NCBI GenBank assembly: GCA_025786725.1
Contig: JAHLTZ010000009.1
Span: 124,001-188,000, forward strand
DNA: 64,000 nucleotides
From: Syncephalis fuscata
Lineage: Eukaryota > Zoopagomycota > Zoopagomycetes > Zoopagales > Piptocephalidaceae
Direction of reading: 5' to 3'
The position numbers and the translations under genes were made by a program. Positions within the stretch are counted from its first letter, which is position 1, and each line of letters starts with the position of its first letter. Positions 1 through 12,384 of this stretch are shown piece after piece. The notes under the pieces were generated by a model, which saw nothing but the letters and a program-made list of their open reading frames with translations, had not been told where the DNA came from and made no database searches.

Positions 1-194
1 AACTGTGGTAATTAATGATCAATAAGAAATAATTTATTATAAAAGCAATACAACCAAACAACACATTGTATTCTGAGCGTTAAGGTAAACGTTAATAAGC
101 ATCAGAAATTAGCGTTATAGGATAGCGATAGGATAAAGTGTTGCTTGGTCATCTAAGTTGCGATTTCTAAAACTAGAAGCGTGACAATATGATT

Positions 195-600
195 GCGATT
201 CCATATCGTTCCGCAGTTGTTATTGTTGCATCTATGTACAGTATGGATTATTGCATCTAAATTATCTATTCTATTTTCTAATCTTCTAATATTGTATTTT
301 GGACATATTTGTGATGTAAGATAAAGATTAATATAATTATTATAAAGTCGTTTATTAAACAGCCACTTTTCCTATAGCCAATCTGACTAGATAAATGGCA
401 TTTGAAAAATTAATATTATAAATTGCAATAATAAAGACAACTGATTAATCACATTATTGTATTGATAATTACACATGAATTAATTAATGTTGGATTTAAT
501 ATTATACATGTTATAGTGATGAATAGATGTTTAATTGTATTTAAAAATGAAGGTGTGAAATAGATAAATAAAAGATGTGGGAGTCAAGATACAGTAGCTT
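195..600 (-). repeat. Dispersed TIR element, copy A (truncated)
   Basis: This stretch is the reverse-complement relative of the elements at 12385-13033 and 39457-40066 and a same-orientation relative of 37415-38144. Shared landmarks are a block around 355-400 (TTTATTAAACAGCCACTTTT-like) and an end motif at 581-599 (AGTCAAGATACAGTAGCT) matching the AGTCAAAGTACAATAGCT end of the other copies. The left side diverges near 195, so the copy looks truncated. It holds no usable ORF. Confidence 0.7.
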
Positions 601-613
601 TATTTATTAATAT

Positions 614-890
614 ACTTTATATTAATTATAAAATATAGTATGATTATTTATACGTGTATATGCTGAACGAGTGGAATAAATTAAATTCTATAACAAATGC
701 ATTAAAATAAATAAATAGCTTTATTAACAGTTTGTATTTGTATAAAATAGAATGACATACATTATAAGAATAAAGTATATATTTATACAGAATATCAATA
801 ATAACACTAATAAATTGTTTAATGCTAATGGGATAGAAATAAACAATTAAATGAATTGCTAATAATAATAGTACTAAGTTAGATAGCATG
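614..890 (+). repeat. AT-rich repeat R2, inverted partner at 20.6 kb
   Basis: The segment around 690-835 is recognisably the reverse complement of about 20600-20790: both hold a block reading AATAAATAGCTTTATTAA, then TTTGTATTTG, then GAATGACATACATTATAA in the same order. The two copies are about 20 kb apart in inverted orientation. Each lies just beyond the 3' end of a gene (LYS4 here; between two convergent GH16 genes there). No coding capacity is convincing; the apparent 81-residue ORF here is low-complexity AT sequence. Confidence 0.6.
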
Positions 891-1044
891 AATATAATTG
901 TATCATGTGTAATTGATCTTAATATATCAGCATAATAAAAAAGTATCTTTATTTAATAAAGAAATATTAAAAAGGAGACATAAATCATATGCTAAATAAT
1001 TTTATTTCAATTTTACTTAAAAGTTTATTAAGATTCAAATATAA

Positions 1045-3405
1045 CTAGAGCCTTTGGCGTACCCAAGATTCAAGACCGCCGGACGCAATAACATCTTGTG
1101 CTGCACGTCCTACGCCTGAGCAAGGCCAGTGGGCGCTTTGGTCAGACTTAGTAATTTGCCGCTGTGCAAAATTAACAACAGCTTCCTCGCCCGTTCGTAC
1201 TGTCAGTTGATCACGGCCATATTTGGCTAGTAGTGCGCGTACTAGCTCTGGTGCTTCAATGCATACAAGTGCATTATTGACAGCGTTACGTTTATAAGTT
1301 TCGCTAAATGAACCGGCAACAACACAACGAATACCAGCATGGAGCAAAGCAGTAGCGGCTTGTTCGCGGGATGATCCGGTGCCAAAATTGAATCCAGATA
1401 CTAAAATATCTCCCTAATTAACAACAAAATTAGGAAAATTCATTTATAATTAAGCAATTGCTTACTTCTTTAATGATATTAACAAATTTTGGATCGTAAT
1501 TTTCCATAACGGCTCGTGCCATTTCTTCTTTCGTCAAATCGTCTTTATAGGTGTATTTACCGGGATAAATACCGTCGGTATTAAGATTATCGGCGGGACA
1601 GAAGATAATTTCACCCCGTAGTTGTTTGGGAAAGCCAGCAATGATATCCATTGCCGTACTCTTTGTAGCGTCTGGTCCTTGTGTCGCTGCAATAGAATCT
1701 GACACGTTGATTTTAACTGAATTGGTTGTACTTGACGTACCAGAAGTAGCATTGGATTGTAATAAGTTTGGTGAGGTAATATAGCCGTGGATGGCCGATG
1801 CCGCAACAACTGCAGGCGATGCTAAATACGCTTTTGCTTTTAGAGAACCCATACGGCCTTTAAAGTTACGATTTGTAGCGGAAATACCCACTTCTCCATC
1901 TTCAAGTAAGCCGGCACCCAGTCCTATAATATTCAAATATATTAGTAAGGTTTTTGAAGAATAGTTGCATTAGTCATACCAATACATGGTCCACAGCCAG
2001 CAGGTAACACCTTAGCACCAGCATCGAGTAAATTTGCCAATGACCGCTGGATTCCACCTCTCGTTGAACTTCGCTGCTCGCCGCAGCTACATAAAACTCA
2101 ACACCATTGGCAACCTTTTGACCACGCATTACATCGGCTGCTTTACGTATATCTTGTGCGCGAGAATTAACGCAGGATACGAGATAAGCCTTATTGACTG
2201 GGATATCCGTTAGAGCTGTAACCGATTGGAATAGCTTGACTGAATTGGGTCCCGAGACACTTGGTACTAATGAACTTAAGTCAAGCGTAATGTGCTTTGC
2301 GTATTGCGATGCTTGTAGACTATCCAATTTGGCATCGGCTTCTACTTGTTGTGCCAACGTATCAATGCGTGCAGTGTTAAGACGAGGATGCGTCCAGCCA
2401 GTAGCATCAAGTCCTTTGTCCTTTGCCAGTCGAAAATGATTAGAATTACGCCAACGACCTTCATATGCTTTCTTGGCCTGTTCACGTAGCCAGGTTAGTG
2501 TCATTTCATCAACGGGAAACACACCAGCCAATGCGCCCCATTCTGTGGACATATTTGCAATGGCCAATCGATCTTCAACGGATAGTTGGCGCACACCATC
2601 TCCGGTGAACTCGACAGCACAGTTAAGCACTTCATCTTTGTTCAGCTCCCCACATAGTGTGACAATAACATCTTTGCCCGATACACCAGCCGGTAATTTG
2701 CCGGTTAGTTCACAGCGTACAACTGGCGGCACTTGCCACCAAGTTTGTCCCGTCGCCCAAAGAGCAGCAGCATCTGTTCGCACTAACGGCGTTCCTACAC
2801 AACCGACACCACCGTACATATTGGAATGAGAGTCAGACGCAACCGTAAGTGTTCCAGGAAAAGCATATCCTTCTTCAATCATGATTTGATGTCCAATACC
2901 GCGACCAGCTGGATAAAAGTCAACGTTGTGCTTCTTGGCAAATGCTTCAATACGAGCATATTTGTCCAAGTTCTAAATAGTAATTTTAAACATTTTACTC
3001 AAGTAGCAATGTAATTACTTACTGCAGGACTTTTATTCTGCACATCATGGTCAAGTGCAAATACTGGCTGCCGTGGATATTTAAACTTTTCAGCACCAAT
3101 ACTTGTAAATCTAATTATTAAATAGTTGTAAAAACTATAAAATTAATGATATACAACATGACTTACTTGCTCATAACCGCACCGGTGTTATCGTGGGTAA
3201 GCACATGTTCCGGGCGAATAGCTACAACATCGCCACTACGTACAATATGACCATCAGGAAGGTCTACAGCATAGCGTTGCACCACCCGTTCTATGTAGTT
3301 TTGACGCTGGGCAACACTGGCCGAAGTGGTTGCAAGATGGCGTGCTGACAAAGTGCGCGACCAATTGCGCGCTCCTGCTTGTCTAAGTACCGACACAAGA
3401 GTCAT
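1045..3405 (-). CDS. LYS4: Homoaconitase, mitochondrial (alpha-aminoadipate lysine pathway)
   Basis: Converts homocitrate/homoaconitate to homoisocitrate in fungal lysine synthesis, in the mitochondrial matrix, with a 4Fe-4S cluster. Reading exons on the minus strand: 3405-3167, 3110-3023, 2972-1980, 1923-1466, 1413-1045. Exon 1 gives a basic, Ser/Ala-rich mitochondrial presequence, then a [14 protein letters not shown] region. Exon 3 holds [10 protein letters not shown] and SCVNSR, with the cluster motif GCGPCIG at its end; exon 4 holds [10 protein letters not shown] and exon 5 the swivel-domain GSSREQAAT. These point to homoaconitase rather than mitochondrial aconitase. The frame breaks once, near 2034, just after SSGHWQ; one extra A in an AAA run restores [15 protein letters not shown]. 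The gene is otherwise complete, so I read this as an assembly error. It is divergent from the peptidase gene. Confidence 0.9.
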
Positions 3406-4721
3406 AGCAGTAGTGCCAATAGCAATAGTAGACGGATAAATAGCAGACTATGCGTAACAACAATAGAAAATAGCTGTGCTTCGGAATGAAGTAGAAAACA
3501 CTATGAAAATTACGCAAATAGTAATTGAATAGTATTGATGCGTGTGCACATGGACAAACAATCTCCGACATTTGTTTGCTGGCGATGATCTTGATCCGAG
3601 AATAACGATTGGATAATGTGATGTGACTGACAAATTCTATTTGATTCTGATAAGCAAATGGAGTATCAGTTAGCTATTAATTATGTAAATATTATTATAT
3701 ATTCTAATTTAAAGTGTATATATATCAGTAATAAACTGTTTATTAAAATTTGGATATTATATTGTCCAAAATATTAATTTTATGAAGTAATATTAAGCTG
3801 TAGTGTTGGAGTGTATAACGTGCTTTAATTGTGTCATTATTGCTAACCATCATTGCTTTTTTAAAGAATATTGAGCGACGAATGTTCACAAGATTAATGG
3901 AACAATCAAGCAGCAATAAATAAACAAAAGCTTGACTGACTGATATTTGATTAGATAAATAATATTGCTTTTTGGTTGATTGCAAACAAAACAGTAGTTA
4001 GTCAAATAACTGTGAAAGCTGTAGTTTAAAGTTATTTTAAATGTCATGTTCATTTCGTGATTTTAAGTTTTCAAATAAAAAGCAGTATAACTGATAAAAT
4101 AGACTGCAGAAACAACATTACCTGTAAAATAGTTTATACATTAGTAGTTTATTACTGCAAATATTTTAATTTGACACCAAGTGCTAAACGGCCAGGCATA
4201 ATATTATTATTTAATAAATATAAAAATTTGTACTTTCAACAATAAAACAAATAAACCATATAATAATTATATTAATATTTACAATTACATTAAAAAGTTA
4301 TAGCATGCAAATCAAATCTTCTTACGATTTAAAACACGTAATTGGCTAATTAAAACTAATATAAGCTACCGTTGATTGGATCATGATGTTTATAGTATTA
4401 TCAAGCCAAAGACGAGTAAATATAGTGAATAGCAATAATAAATACCATAGTAACTATGAATAGAATACTGCAAAACGGTTGGTTATTGAACTATTTTTAT
4501 TCATGCATATTAATGAGTTCAATGGAAGAGTGAATTACGTATACTGTAACACCGCTCGCCTTTTTGACGACTCCGCACAAATATTCTCCTCCAAAAGACC
4601 ACGGCTTGTCTATACGGATATAGCCTTTTCCCTATTCAGTCCATCTTAGCTTAACCAACCAACTTATCTATCAAATACTATTCTTTGTAAATCGTTTACT
4701 CTTGTTAGTCATCAACGTGTA
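3406..4721. promoter_or_regulatory. Divergent intergenic region, LYS4 / dipeptidyl aminopeptidase
   Basis: About 1.3 kb of AT-rich DNA between two divergent starts. It must hold both promoters. Short ORFs on either strand have no recognisable product. The last 100 bp before 4722 are pyrimidine-rich (several CTT/TCT stretches), as seen ahead of other genes here. I see no clear TATA box or binding-site array. Confidence 0.4.
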
Positions 4722-7700
4722 ATGATGGAGGAATCGCCGCCAGGTCACGTTATTTTAACGGTGCCTGAAGTAGAGGCGCTTGATAGGGCAAACACGCCGA
4801 GTCATGCTCCTTTACTGGGCGGTAACGCCACAGCTACTGGCCACCAAATAGTCAATGCCGCTGAAAGCGACTTGTCCGACGATGACGATAATGATGACGG
4901 CGTTGCCACTGTATATGACACCACAAGCATCCATCACAAGTTTGCACCGGATGGATATTATGCCTCAGGTAAAGGCTACAATGGCAAAATGGTAAGTGCT
5001 AACTGATCTATTGTTATATCTTTCAATAACCGATGTTTATAATCATGTAAATATAGCTATCACGTCAGCCTCCTTCGTGGGCCTGGTGCACCATTGGTGT
5101 ATCGTTGATAGTCAGTTTGGTGCTATTTATCAGTGGTGCCATTATGTTTAGCCGTGGTAAGTAATTTGTTAAATATAATACCATCGACTTACATCTTCTA
5201 GTGAGTGTACCGACCAATACTGTTCAATCGGCCGAAAGCATGATCAAGGATGTAGTGCCTCCTATTACTGCTCCGAATAATAGCACTATTCCCGTTCAGC
5301 CATCCTCCAAGACACCGGTTAAACCTATAGATAACAAGGATAATGACAAATTAGGTGATGTGCTTGATGGCAGACGCTACAGGCTAGATGACTATCTAAG
5401 CGGACAGCTTTCTCCTAGTTTTAAATCATTGACTTGGCTGGAGAGTAAGTTGTATAAACACATCTACAATTTAATACTAATTATTTCTAAATTACTAGCA
5501 CCACAAGACGGTATTATTGTTATGCGCGAAAAGGGACAAATTATTGTAGAAATGCTTCACGATCAAACTCGTCGCGCATTGGCTAATGATACCAATTTGG
5601 TCGATGTAAGATAATACTAATAGATAGCTATTTTATTAACACCATTGAAAATGTAGCCTGATGGTCTTACTATGGCGTATTCCCCATTCACCGTATCGGC
5701 CGATCTGGAATACATTATGTTCAAGACTAATACACGACAGGCAAGTTAAAGCATAGAGTATATCATTGAACCTTTAATAATCATACTAAAATATTACTAG
5801 GAATGGCGCCACTCTTCATTTTCTGAATATATTATCTATGAAGTAGCAACCCGTAAGATTACTCGATTGACCGATACAGGAACTAAATCAACGACATCCT
5901 ATGCCAAATGGAGTCCCGTGGGCCATAGTGTGGTAAGTATCAATATATTAATAGTCCGTATAGAGTGATTAATAGGCATAATAGATGTTTGTACGCGAAA
6001 ACGACATCTATGTCAGTAACGATTTGAAAATGGAAATACGCATTACCTATGATGGCTCTTCACCGTGTTCAATGGTATTCCTGATTGGATTTACGAAGAA
6101 GAAGTGTTTACATCCAACTTTGTCTGTTGGTGGTCACCTAATGCACAGCATATTGCCTATCTTCGATTGGACGAAACCAATGTTCCTGAGTTTAATATGA
6201 CCATGTATGTTGAGAAGCAACCACGTGAAGATTCTTATCCAACTGAAGTGAAGATTCGCTACCCAAAGGTGAGTAGATTGGCAATACTTTGCTATAAGTA
6301 TTATTGCTAATGGCAATATGTATTTAAATAGCCTGGTTATCCAAATCCTATTGCATCACTACATGTTTTTAGTTTAGATGCAGCGGCCCCAACTAAACAT
6401 AATCCAGTAACGGCGCTTGAATTAAAGAGTAAGAATGCCTTTACAGACGAGGACCGTCTTTTGGTAGAAGTGGCCTGGATGGGCAATACAAATCTTATGA
6501 TTCGTGCCATGAACAGAGCACAGGATGTGGCACAGCTTTATTTGGTCGATGCACTCAAACTAAGTGCCACTTATGTGCGAGAAGAACGAGGCGATGTTGA
6601 TGGTGGCTGGTTGGACATTGTAAGTGGACGGTCTACGCTAATCGATTTGGTGGTTAACATGAATAAATGAATAGAAACAAGCACTTCACTACATTCCAGC
6701 GGATGATGGATCGTCTGAAGGTTATATTGACTCTGTAGTTCATGAGGGAAATGACCATTTAGCCTATTTCTCTTCATTGACTGCCGATAAGCCTGCATAT
6801 TGGTTGACACATGGAGACTGGGAGGTTGTTAATGGTGCAGCTAGTGTTGATCTTATTAATCGTCGTGTGTATGTTAAATGAGTATAGTATTATATACTGG
6901 ATTATATTAATAATGGTTATTATTGTAGATTCTACATTAGTACTGAACGAGGATCAACTGAACGTCACTTGTACAGGTAATTATAAAGATGAATAGCACG
7001 TTTAATGACAGTGTACTAATTAATGTGTTGAAAATCTGTCTAGCGTGGCGCTCAGTGGCGAGAATAAACAGGCACTGACGCCTGAAGACGGTGGGTTCTA
7101 CACAGTTGACTTTTCGCCTCATGCCGGTTGGTATACACTCTCGTACAAAGGACCAAAATTACCATCGCAAAAGCTATATAGCACACACGAATCTAGTACG
7201 TTTACAATATGATTTAAATTGCCGAACATTAAAACTAATATAAATGGCAACCATTTAGAGGTTATACGTGTTTTGAACGATTTCGCTGCATTGAAAGAGG
7301 ATATTGCACGATACAAGTTGCCAGAAATTCGTTTACTACTGTAAAGAGTGCCGGCTACGGTAAGTAATAGATCTGACACTTATTGGTATAACTGATTATG
7401 ATCATAGATTTGAATGTTAAGGAGTATTTGCCACCCGATTTTGACCCATCAAAGAAATACGGTGTTTTATTTAGAGTGTAGGCTATTACTGGTTAATATA
7501 ATTTGCAAAATATGGACTAATTTACTAATAGATATGGCGGCCCTGGATCTCAGCTGGTAACTCGTGCTTTTATGCCAGGTTTTGACGATGTATTGTGTCC
7601 GATCCATCCTTGCAAATGATTGTGGTCATTGTAGATGGTCGTGGTACCGGCTTTAAGGGCCGTAAATTCAGAGTGGGCATCCGTAAACAGCTTGGTACCT

Positions 7701-8329
7701 TGGAGACGATAGATCAAGTCAATGCCGGCCGGTGAGTGATTCTGTGCATAATAGAGCAATATAGCTACAAGTATTAATATCATTCGCTAATTGCAGTGCA
7801 TGGAGCAAACTATCCTATGTCGATCCTAATCGTATGGCTATTTGGGGCTGGGTAAGTAACTCATGTTCGCTCAAGCTTTATACACTTGCTAATTTTTAAT
7901 ATCTAGTCATATGGTGGCTATATGGCGGCCAAGGTGATTGAAGCGGATTCCAGGATATTCCAAGCAGGTGTATCTGTTGCACCCGTCACCAACTGGCGCT
8001 ACTACGATTCTGTCTACACGGAACGCTACATGCTTACACCGCAGGATAATCCAGATGGCTATGAAGATACAGCAGTACGCAGTCCTGATGGATTCCGACA
8101 TGCACGCTATTTGGTCATTCACGGCACAGGCGATGATAATGTCCACTTCCAACAGACGGCCCGTCTAGTCAATATGCTTACCGAGGCTAGCATCGATCCG
8201 GCACAGTACGAGGTGCAGTTCTACACCGATAATAATCATAGTATGGGTCAACACGGTGCTTACTTCGTAATCTGGCGCCGTATTCTTAATTTCTTAAAAC
8301 GTTCTTTGCCACTAAAGCTAGATCAGTAG
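4722..8329 (+). CDS. Type II membrane dipeptidyl aminopeptidase (S9B, DPP4/STE13-like)
   Basis: A serine exopeptidase that removes N-terminal X-Ala/X-Pro dipeptides; fungal relatives act in the late Golgi or vacuole and mature secreted peptides. Exon 1 encodes an acidic cytosolic tail; exon 2 (from 5056) has one membrane anchor (about residues 100-120), then a Ser/Thr/Pro stalk. The beta-propeller includes DWIYEEEVF and WWSPNA. The alpha/beta-hydrolase domain has YGGPGSQ, nucleophile GWSYGGY, acid GTGDDNV and histidine NNHSMG, all in the last two exons. At least eleven short introns. Three one-base frame breaks (near 6064, 7330 and 7594) fall inside conserved blocks and are each restored by one added base in a short run (GG, TTTT, GG). 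I infer one intact gene. In yeast the Golgi enzyme works after Kex2, which is relevant to the RR-bearing secreted peptide at 41.7 kb. Confidence 0.9.
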
Positions 8330-8532
8330 TGAATAAATACGCTGCTGATTAGTACGTAGTCCGCCATCTTTATTAGCGCTTGTTCCCCTGTTGCTATTGT
8401 TTTTGCTTTTATTTACAAATAATGGCCGATTAAACTGCGTTTTCAGTATATCAAAGTTGAATGATGAACGTTTTTATTGTGTTTAATGCCATAAGACTGT
8501 ATTAGTTTATTATTAAATTAAATGTCGTCTCT

Positions 8533-9607
8533 TTATTCATAATATCCGTTATTGGTTAGCGGTGAGACTGAAGAGAATCTTCCAGTTGATCTGGTTTGTC
8601 TAGCTTGAGTGTGAGTCAATATGGTGTTTGAGGTGGGAATTTGCGAAAGATGAATAAGGTTTTTCGTCTTTGGTTTATTAGGCATTGCAGATGCTTTGCG
8701 CATATTCTGGCAATGATTAATTAAAATAGTCGAGCCGAGTAACCTGAATGGAATTTATGTTAAAACCAATAAATAAAACATTGCCGTTTTAAGTACTTAC
8801 CAATCGATGACAAAAAACAAAATTGCATAATTTCCACCAATCTGGAATACATAACAAAGCCACAAACAATGTTACATAGTACGGCAAGACACATCGTCTG
8901 AATACCGTCACGCGCCAAGTGCATCCAGGCTTCGACCCAAAAATGCAATACTGTTTATAGGTAACATGGCTAAAAATAGCTGAGAAAAATAAATTAATAG
9001 GTACAGCGGCAAAAAACCAGTACCACGGAAGATAAGTGGGATAATAAAGAACACAGCCGTTTTTGGGTTCTAAAGCAACGGGGCAGGCTATGATTACAAT
9101 AATAAGAAAGCCCAGCTGTGGCAGCGTAAAGATTATGCCAAAGACAGCGATCCAACGTTGGCGACAAAGTACAAGATAGGCTTTCTGGAGGAGAATAATG
9201 CTGTTACACATAATGGCAATGGTGTTAATAAAGCCGCTGAACCACAATATTCTCCGACAGTTTAAGCCGCTGAATAGCCAGGCATAGATGATCATAAGGC
9301 CAAAAATTATGCCCAAGGCGGATGGTAGAAAGCAACACCATGCAGAGATGGTGCGATAGCGAGATATTACCATTCGAACGGAGATATTAAAGTTACGAAC
9401 AAATATAAAGGTTGCAAATAGAACGGCTACCGTCTGAGACTGTAGGCCCATGACTCTATCGCGAGATTCATTTAGATTGTCGACGGGCTCTGTCATGTAG
9501 TCGAATATATCAAGTTCACCCGATTGATAGAGCGGAATGCCCAACATGTACGTGGCATTCTTTAGCCATTCCTGGCCCAAGATAGAGTTATTATCGTTCG
9601 TAGGCAT
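8533..9607 (-). CDS. Seven-transmembrane receptor-like protein, type A, copy 1
   Basis: A member of a four-gene family in this window; I do not recognise a named family. The N-terminus has a WLKNATY motif (N-glycosylation site) and GELDIF. Seven hydrophobic segments follow, at roughly residues 53-72, 87-112, 121-147, 151-173, 188-218, 236-256 and 258-280. A Cys before TM3 (GLNC) and a Cys in the second outer loop (NGC) could form the usual GPCR disulphide, and QKAYLVLC follows TM3. Exon 2 (about 8533-8743) encodes a basic cytosolic tail. The frame breaks twice (near 8935 and 8844); comparison with the copy at 31831 shows each needs one added base (GG, TT). The start is the first ATG, aligned with the paralogues. 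Function is unknown; a GPCR-like sensor is inference from topology. Divergent partner at 11079. Confidence 0.75.
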
Positions 9608-11078
9608 TTACACTAAAATAAATTATACAACAGTGGTGTAACAGAATTGTCGGTAATAAGGTATATAGTGGGAAAAGAGACACTGCAAGAGGCAGCAGAT
9701 ACGACCGACGATTTTATTAACTGTTTAGAGTGGCTTGCTGCTATAGGTTGTATGTCTGTGCCACTCGCATGGCCTAGTATCGTGTGATGTCTACACCAAT
9801 AGGTCCATGGTGGCATGGCTTTTCTGGATGGAGCAACGGATGAGCCTGGCCAATCGGCAGCTTAGTTGGTTAGTTGGGAACATAAACAGGTTTTGTATCT
9901 ATATACGTTCTCATCTTTTACCCTTGACAAGCGTAGGTCTACTATTTATTCCAAAGGACAACCTGTAGCGGCCTGGATCGACAGTGCTACCATGATGTCT
10001 GGATTATATCCGTATGCCTTGTCGGCTAATGCTTGAAACTCCGATGCCACTCCACGCTTCATTATTCTTGCAGCACTTAATAGACACAGGTTTATTATGT
10101 AGCCATCAAGCTATTTTTGGTGCTGTACATATTATGGCTCTTTGCCGAGCACAATCTTGTTTCCTCTTGAAATCATCCATAGTGCACCATGTCGGCCAAA
10201 TTGACAAAATCATATGGAATTAGCTTAGAGCTTTATTAATGTTCAGGTATCGGACTTTTGTTAATTACGCACTACACTGCCTTTTATGGAAATATCCTAT
10301 TTCTAGCGCTTGTCGGCGTTTCAATAAGGCACCATGTGTGCCATTCCAACATGCCATTCAATGTTGTGACTATTGACGCAGAAATTGAAAGTGGCTTAGT
10401 GGTTTCTGTTATGGTTGGTTATACAAAACATGTTGTTTCTAAAAGCAATACTATGGACGCACAAGCAAAATAATCGCTGGACTGCTTATTAATGCAATAA
10501 AAAGCAAGCCGTAATGCCGTCGTTTGAACGGCATGTGCCTATTTTACAATAACCACCATAGCAGTATGGCTGGGCATTTTCTGTTCTTTCATAAAAACAT
10601 TAATTACTATTTTATTGTAAATTAATATGCAAGAAACTTGTTATTGCTATAGGCTGATTTGTTAATGGATACTGCAAGTGCTGCGTCTACTAGTTTAATT
10701 ATTATGATTTTGTAACGCACATTACAACAAAGACGCTTCATCGATATCTTCGTCATCCATTATAGCATGAAAGACTTTATTGTATTTCTTATTTTATTTG
10801 TGATAAGCTAATGCCTCAACAGCTCTGGACAAAGAGCGTGTGGAACGCATATGCAGCGGATACGACGACTACGTTTACAAAGAGAATCTATTAATACAAG
10901 TATGCTGCTGCACCATTGTGCATATTGTACGCGGGAGTGGCCTTACAGTCCATATGCACGGTATTCCCATGGACCACGTTGATTAGTTTAATGCACGTCG
11001 GTGTGCTGTTGTCCGTTTGCAATCTTCTTTCGATTTTCCAACAAACATTGATATACATACTTTAATAGATTAGTAGAA
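9608..11078. promoter_or_regulatory. Divergent intergenic region between 7TM genes (pair 1)
   Basis: About 1.47 kb separating two divergent 7TM genes. It is less AT-rich than most intergenic DNA here. Short ORFs (for example at 10014-10223 and 10258-10473) match no family I know and have no consistent splice pattern. I read it as a shared control region, possibly holding a decayed gene. Confidence 0.35.
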
Positions 11079-12170
11079 ATGTTAAATAATACTGCGTACC
11101 AGAATTTAGGAACAGAATGGCTGAAGAATGCCACGTATCTCTGGAATATTCCTCTTCATCCGCTTGGTGAACTTGATATATTTAATTTTATCACAAAATA
11201 CCCCAACAGTATAGAGCAATCACGCGTTCAATTGCTGGGAACTAGATTCCAATTGCTAATCAACATATGGTTGTCACTTCTGTTTGCGCGCAATTTCCGC
11301 ATTTCACTTAGAATGGTGATATTACGCGTGGGTGCCCTGCCTGGATGGTGTTGCTTAATAACAGCAGCGTATGGCGTTGGGTTTGGAATTCTATCAACCA
11401 TTGCCTTGTGCACGAATGGCGTCACTTGTCGTATGCTTGTCTGGTTTGCTGGATTTGGCGTTAGCGTAGGCATCATTTGCAACACTACAATTGTACTTCA
11501 AAAGGCATACCTGGTGCTTTGTAAAAACCGGCCAATAGCTATCATTGGCTGCCTAATCATGATACCGCAATTTGGCTATTGTGTTATTCTGGTGACGAAA
11601 TGTCCCATCACTATCAATGCAATGGTGGGATGCGTAGTCAACTATCCTACTTTCTTGCCCTGGTTCTGGTTTGGTGTATCAGTACCAATTAACGCATTCT
11701 TCTCGGCTATTTTCGCCCATATTACCTACAAGCAATATCGTGCTTTTGGCTCAGATGCTTGGAAGCATTTAAGCCAACAAGGGATCCAAACAATGTGTCT
11801 GGTGGTTTTATGCAACCTATTATGTAGCTTGATAATTCTTCTTGAAGTAGGAGGTGTGCTTTCATTATCGTTCTATTTAGTTGATTGGTACGTTGCATAG
11901 CTGAAAATTACTGGCTAAATATTTACTGATAAACAGGTTACTTACCTCAAGCATTTTGACTGGACATTGTCGACAGATGCGCAAAACAGCCGCTGTTTTG
12001 AGCAAACCAAAATCGAAAACACCCAAAAAATACATGTTAGCCCTCCAAAAATCATTGTCATTGCTGCATCTCAAACAGGCAATGATAGTGTAGCGCCGAG
12101 CCAGACTAAACCAGTAGCCTCGTCGCTACTGACAAAAGACTGGTTAAGCAGGCGAGCATTTAATGCCTGA
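11079..12170 (+). CDS. Seven-transmembrane receptor-like protein, type B, copy 1
   Basis: Paralogue of the type A gene, recognised by shared blocks: EWLKNATY, PLHPLGELDIF, LVWFAGFG, QKAYLVLCKNR, CVVNYPTFLPWFWF and ITYKQYRAFGSDAW. Type B differs in having GTRFQ in place of GLQ(S/F)Q at TM1 and GVTCR before TM3. Seven hydrophobic segments are clear. Exon 1 ends in the TM7 motif DW, split by an intron of about 50 bp (from 11888); exon 2 encodes LLTSSILTGHCRQMRK and a basic tail ending near 12170. The tail frame breaks once at an A6 run near 12030; A7 restores homology with the tail of the copy at 28892. Likely a surface receptor or sensor; ligand unknown. Confidence 0.75.
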
Positions 12171-12384
12171 ATATTATTGGTCCATCTGTATAAATATATA
12201 TCCTGTTTACTTCCCCATTCTTATCGGTATCTTTTTTTACTATAGTAACTTTACTCTAGCATAGTATTGACATACAATTTTATATAGTGCCTAGATTACA
12301 GCCATAAATCATCGCACTTTATTAGTTAAATATTTATTGAGTAATAGCGATAATTTACCAAAGCAACACCAAATGAATTAATGT

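Noticed and set aside
644-889. AT-rich 81-residue ORF
   Set aside because: Lies in the R2 repeat; the composition is what random AT-rich sequence gives.
1974-2040. LYS4 as a pseudogene
   Set aside because: Only one frame break, at an A run, with strong conservation on both sides; the same pattern recurs in essential genes, so an assembly error is likelier.
10258-10473. Decayed 7TM paralogue in the pair 1 gap
   Set aside because: None of the family blocks (NATY, LHPLGE, QKAYLVLC) can be found in any frame.
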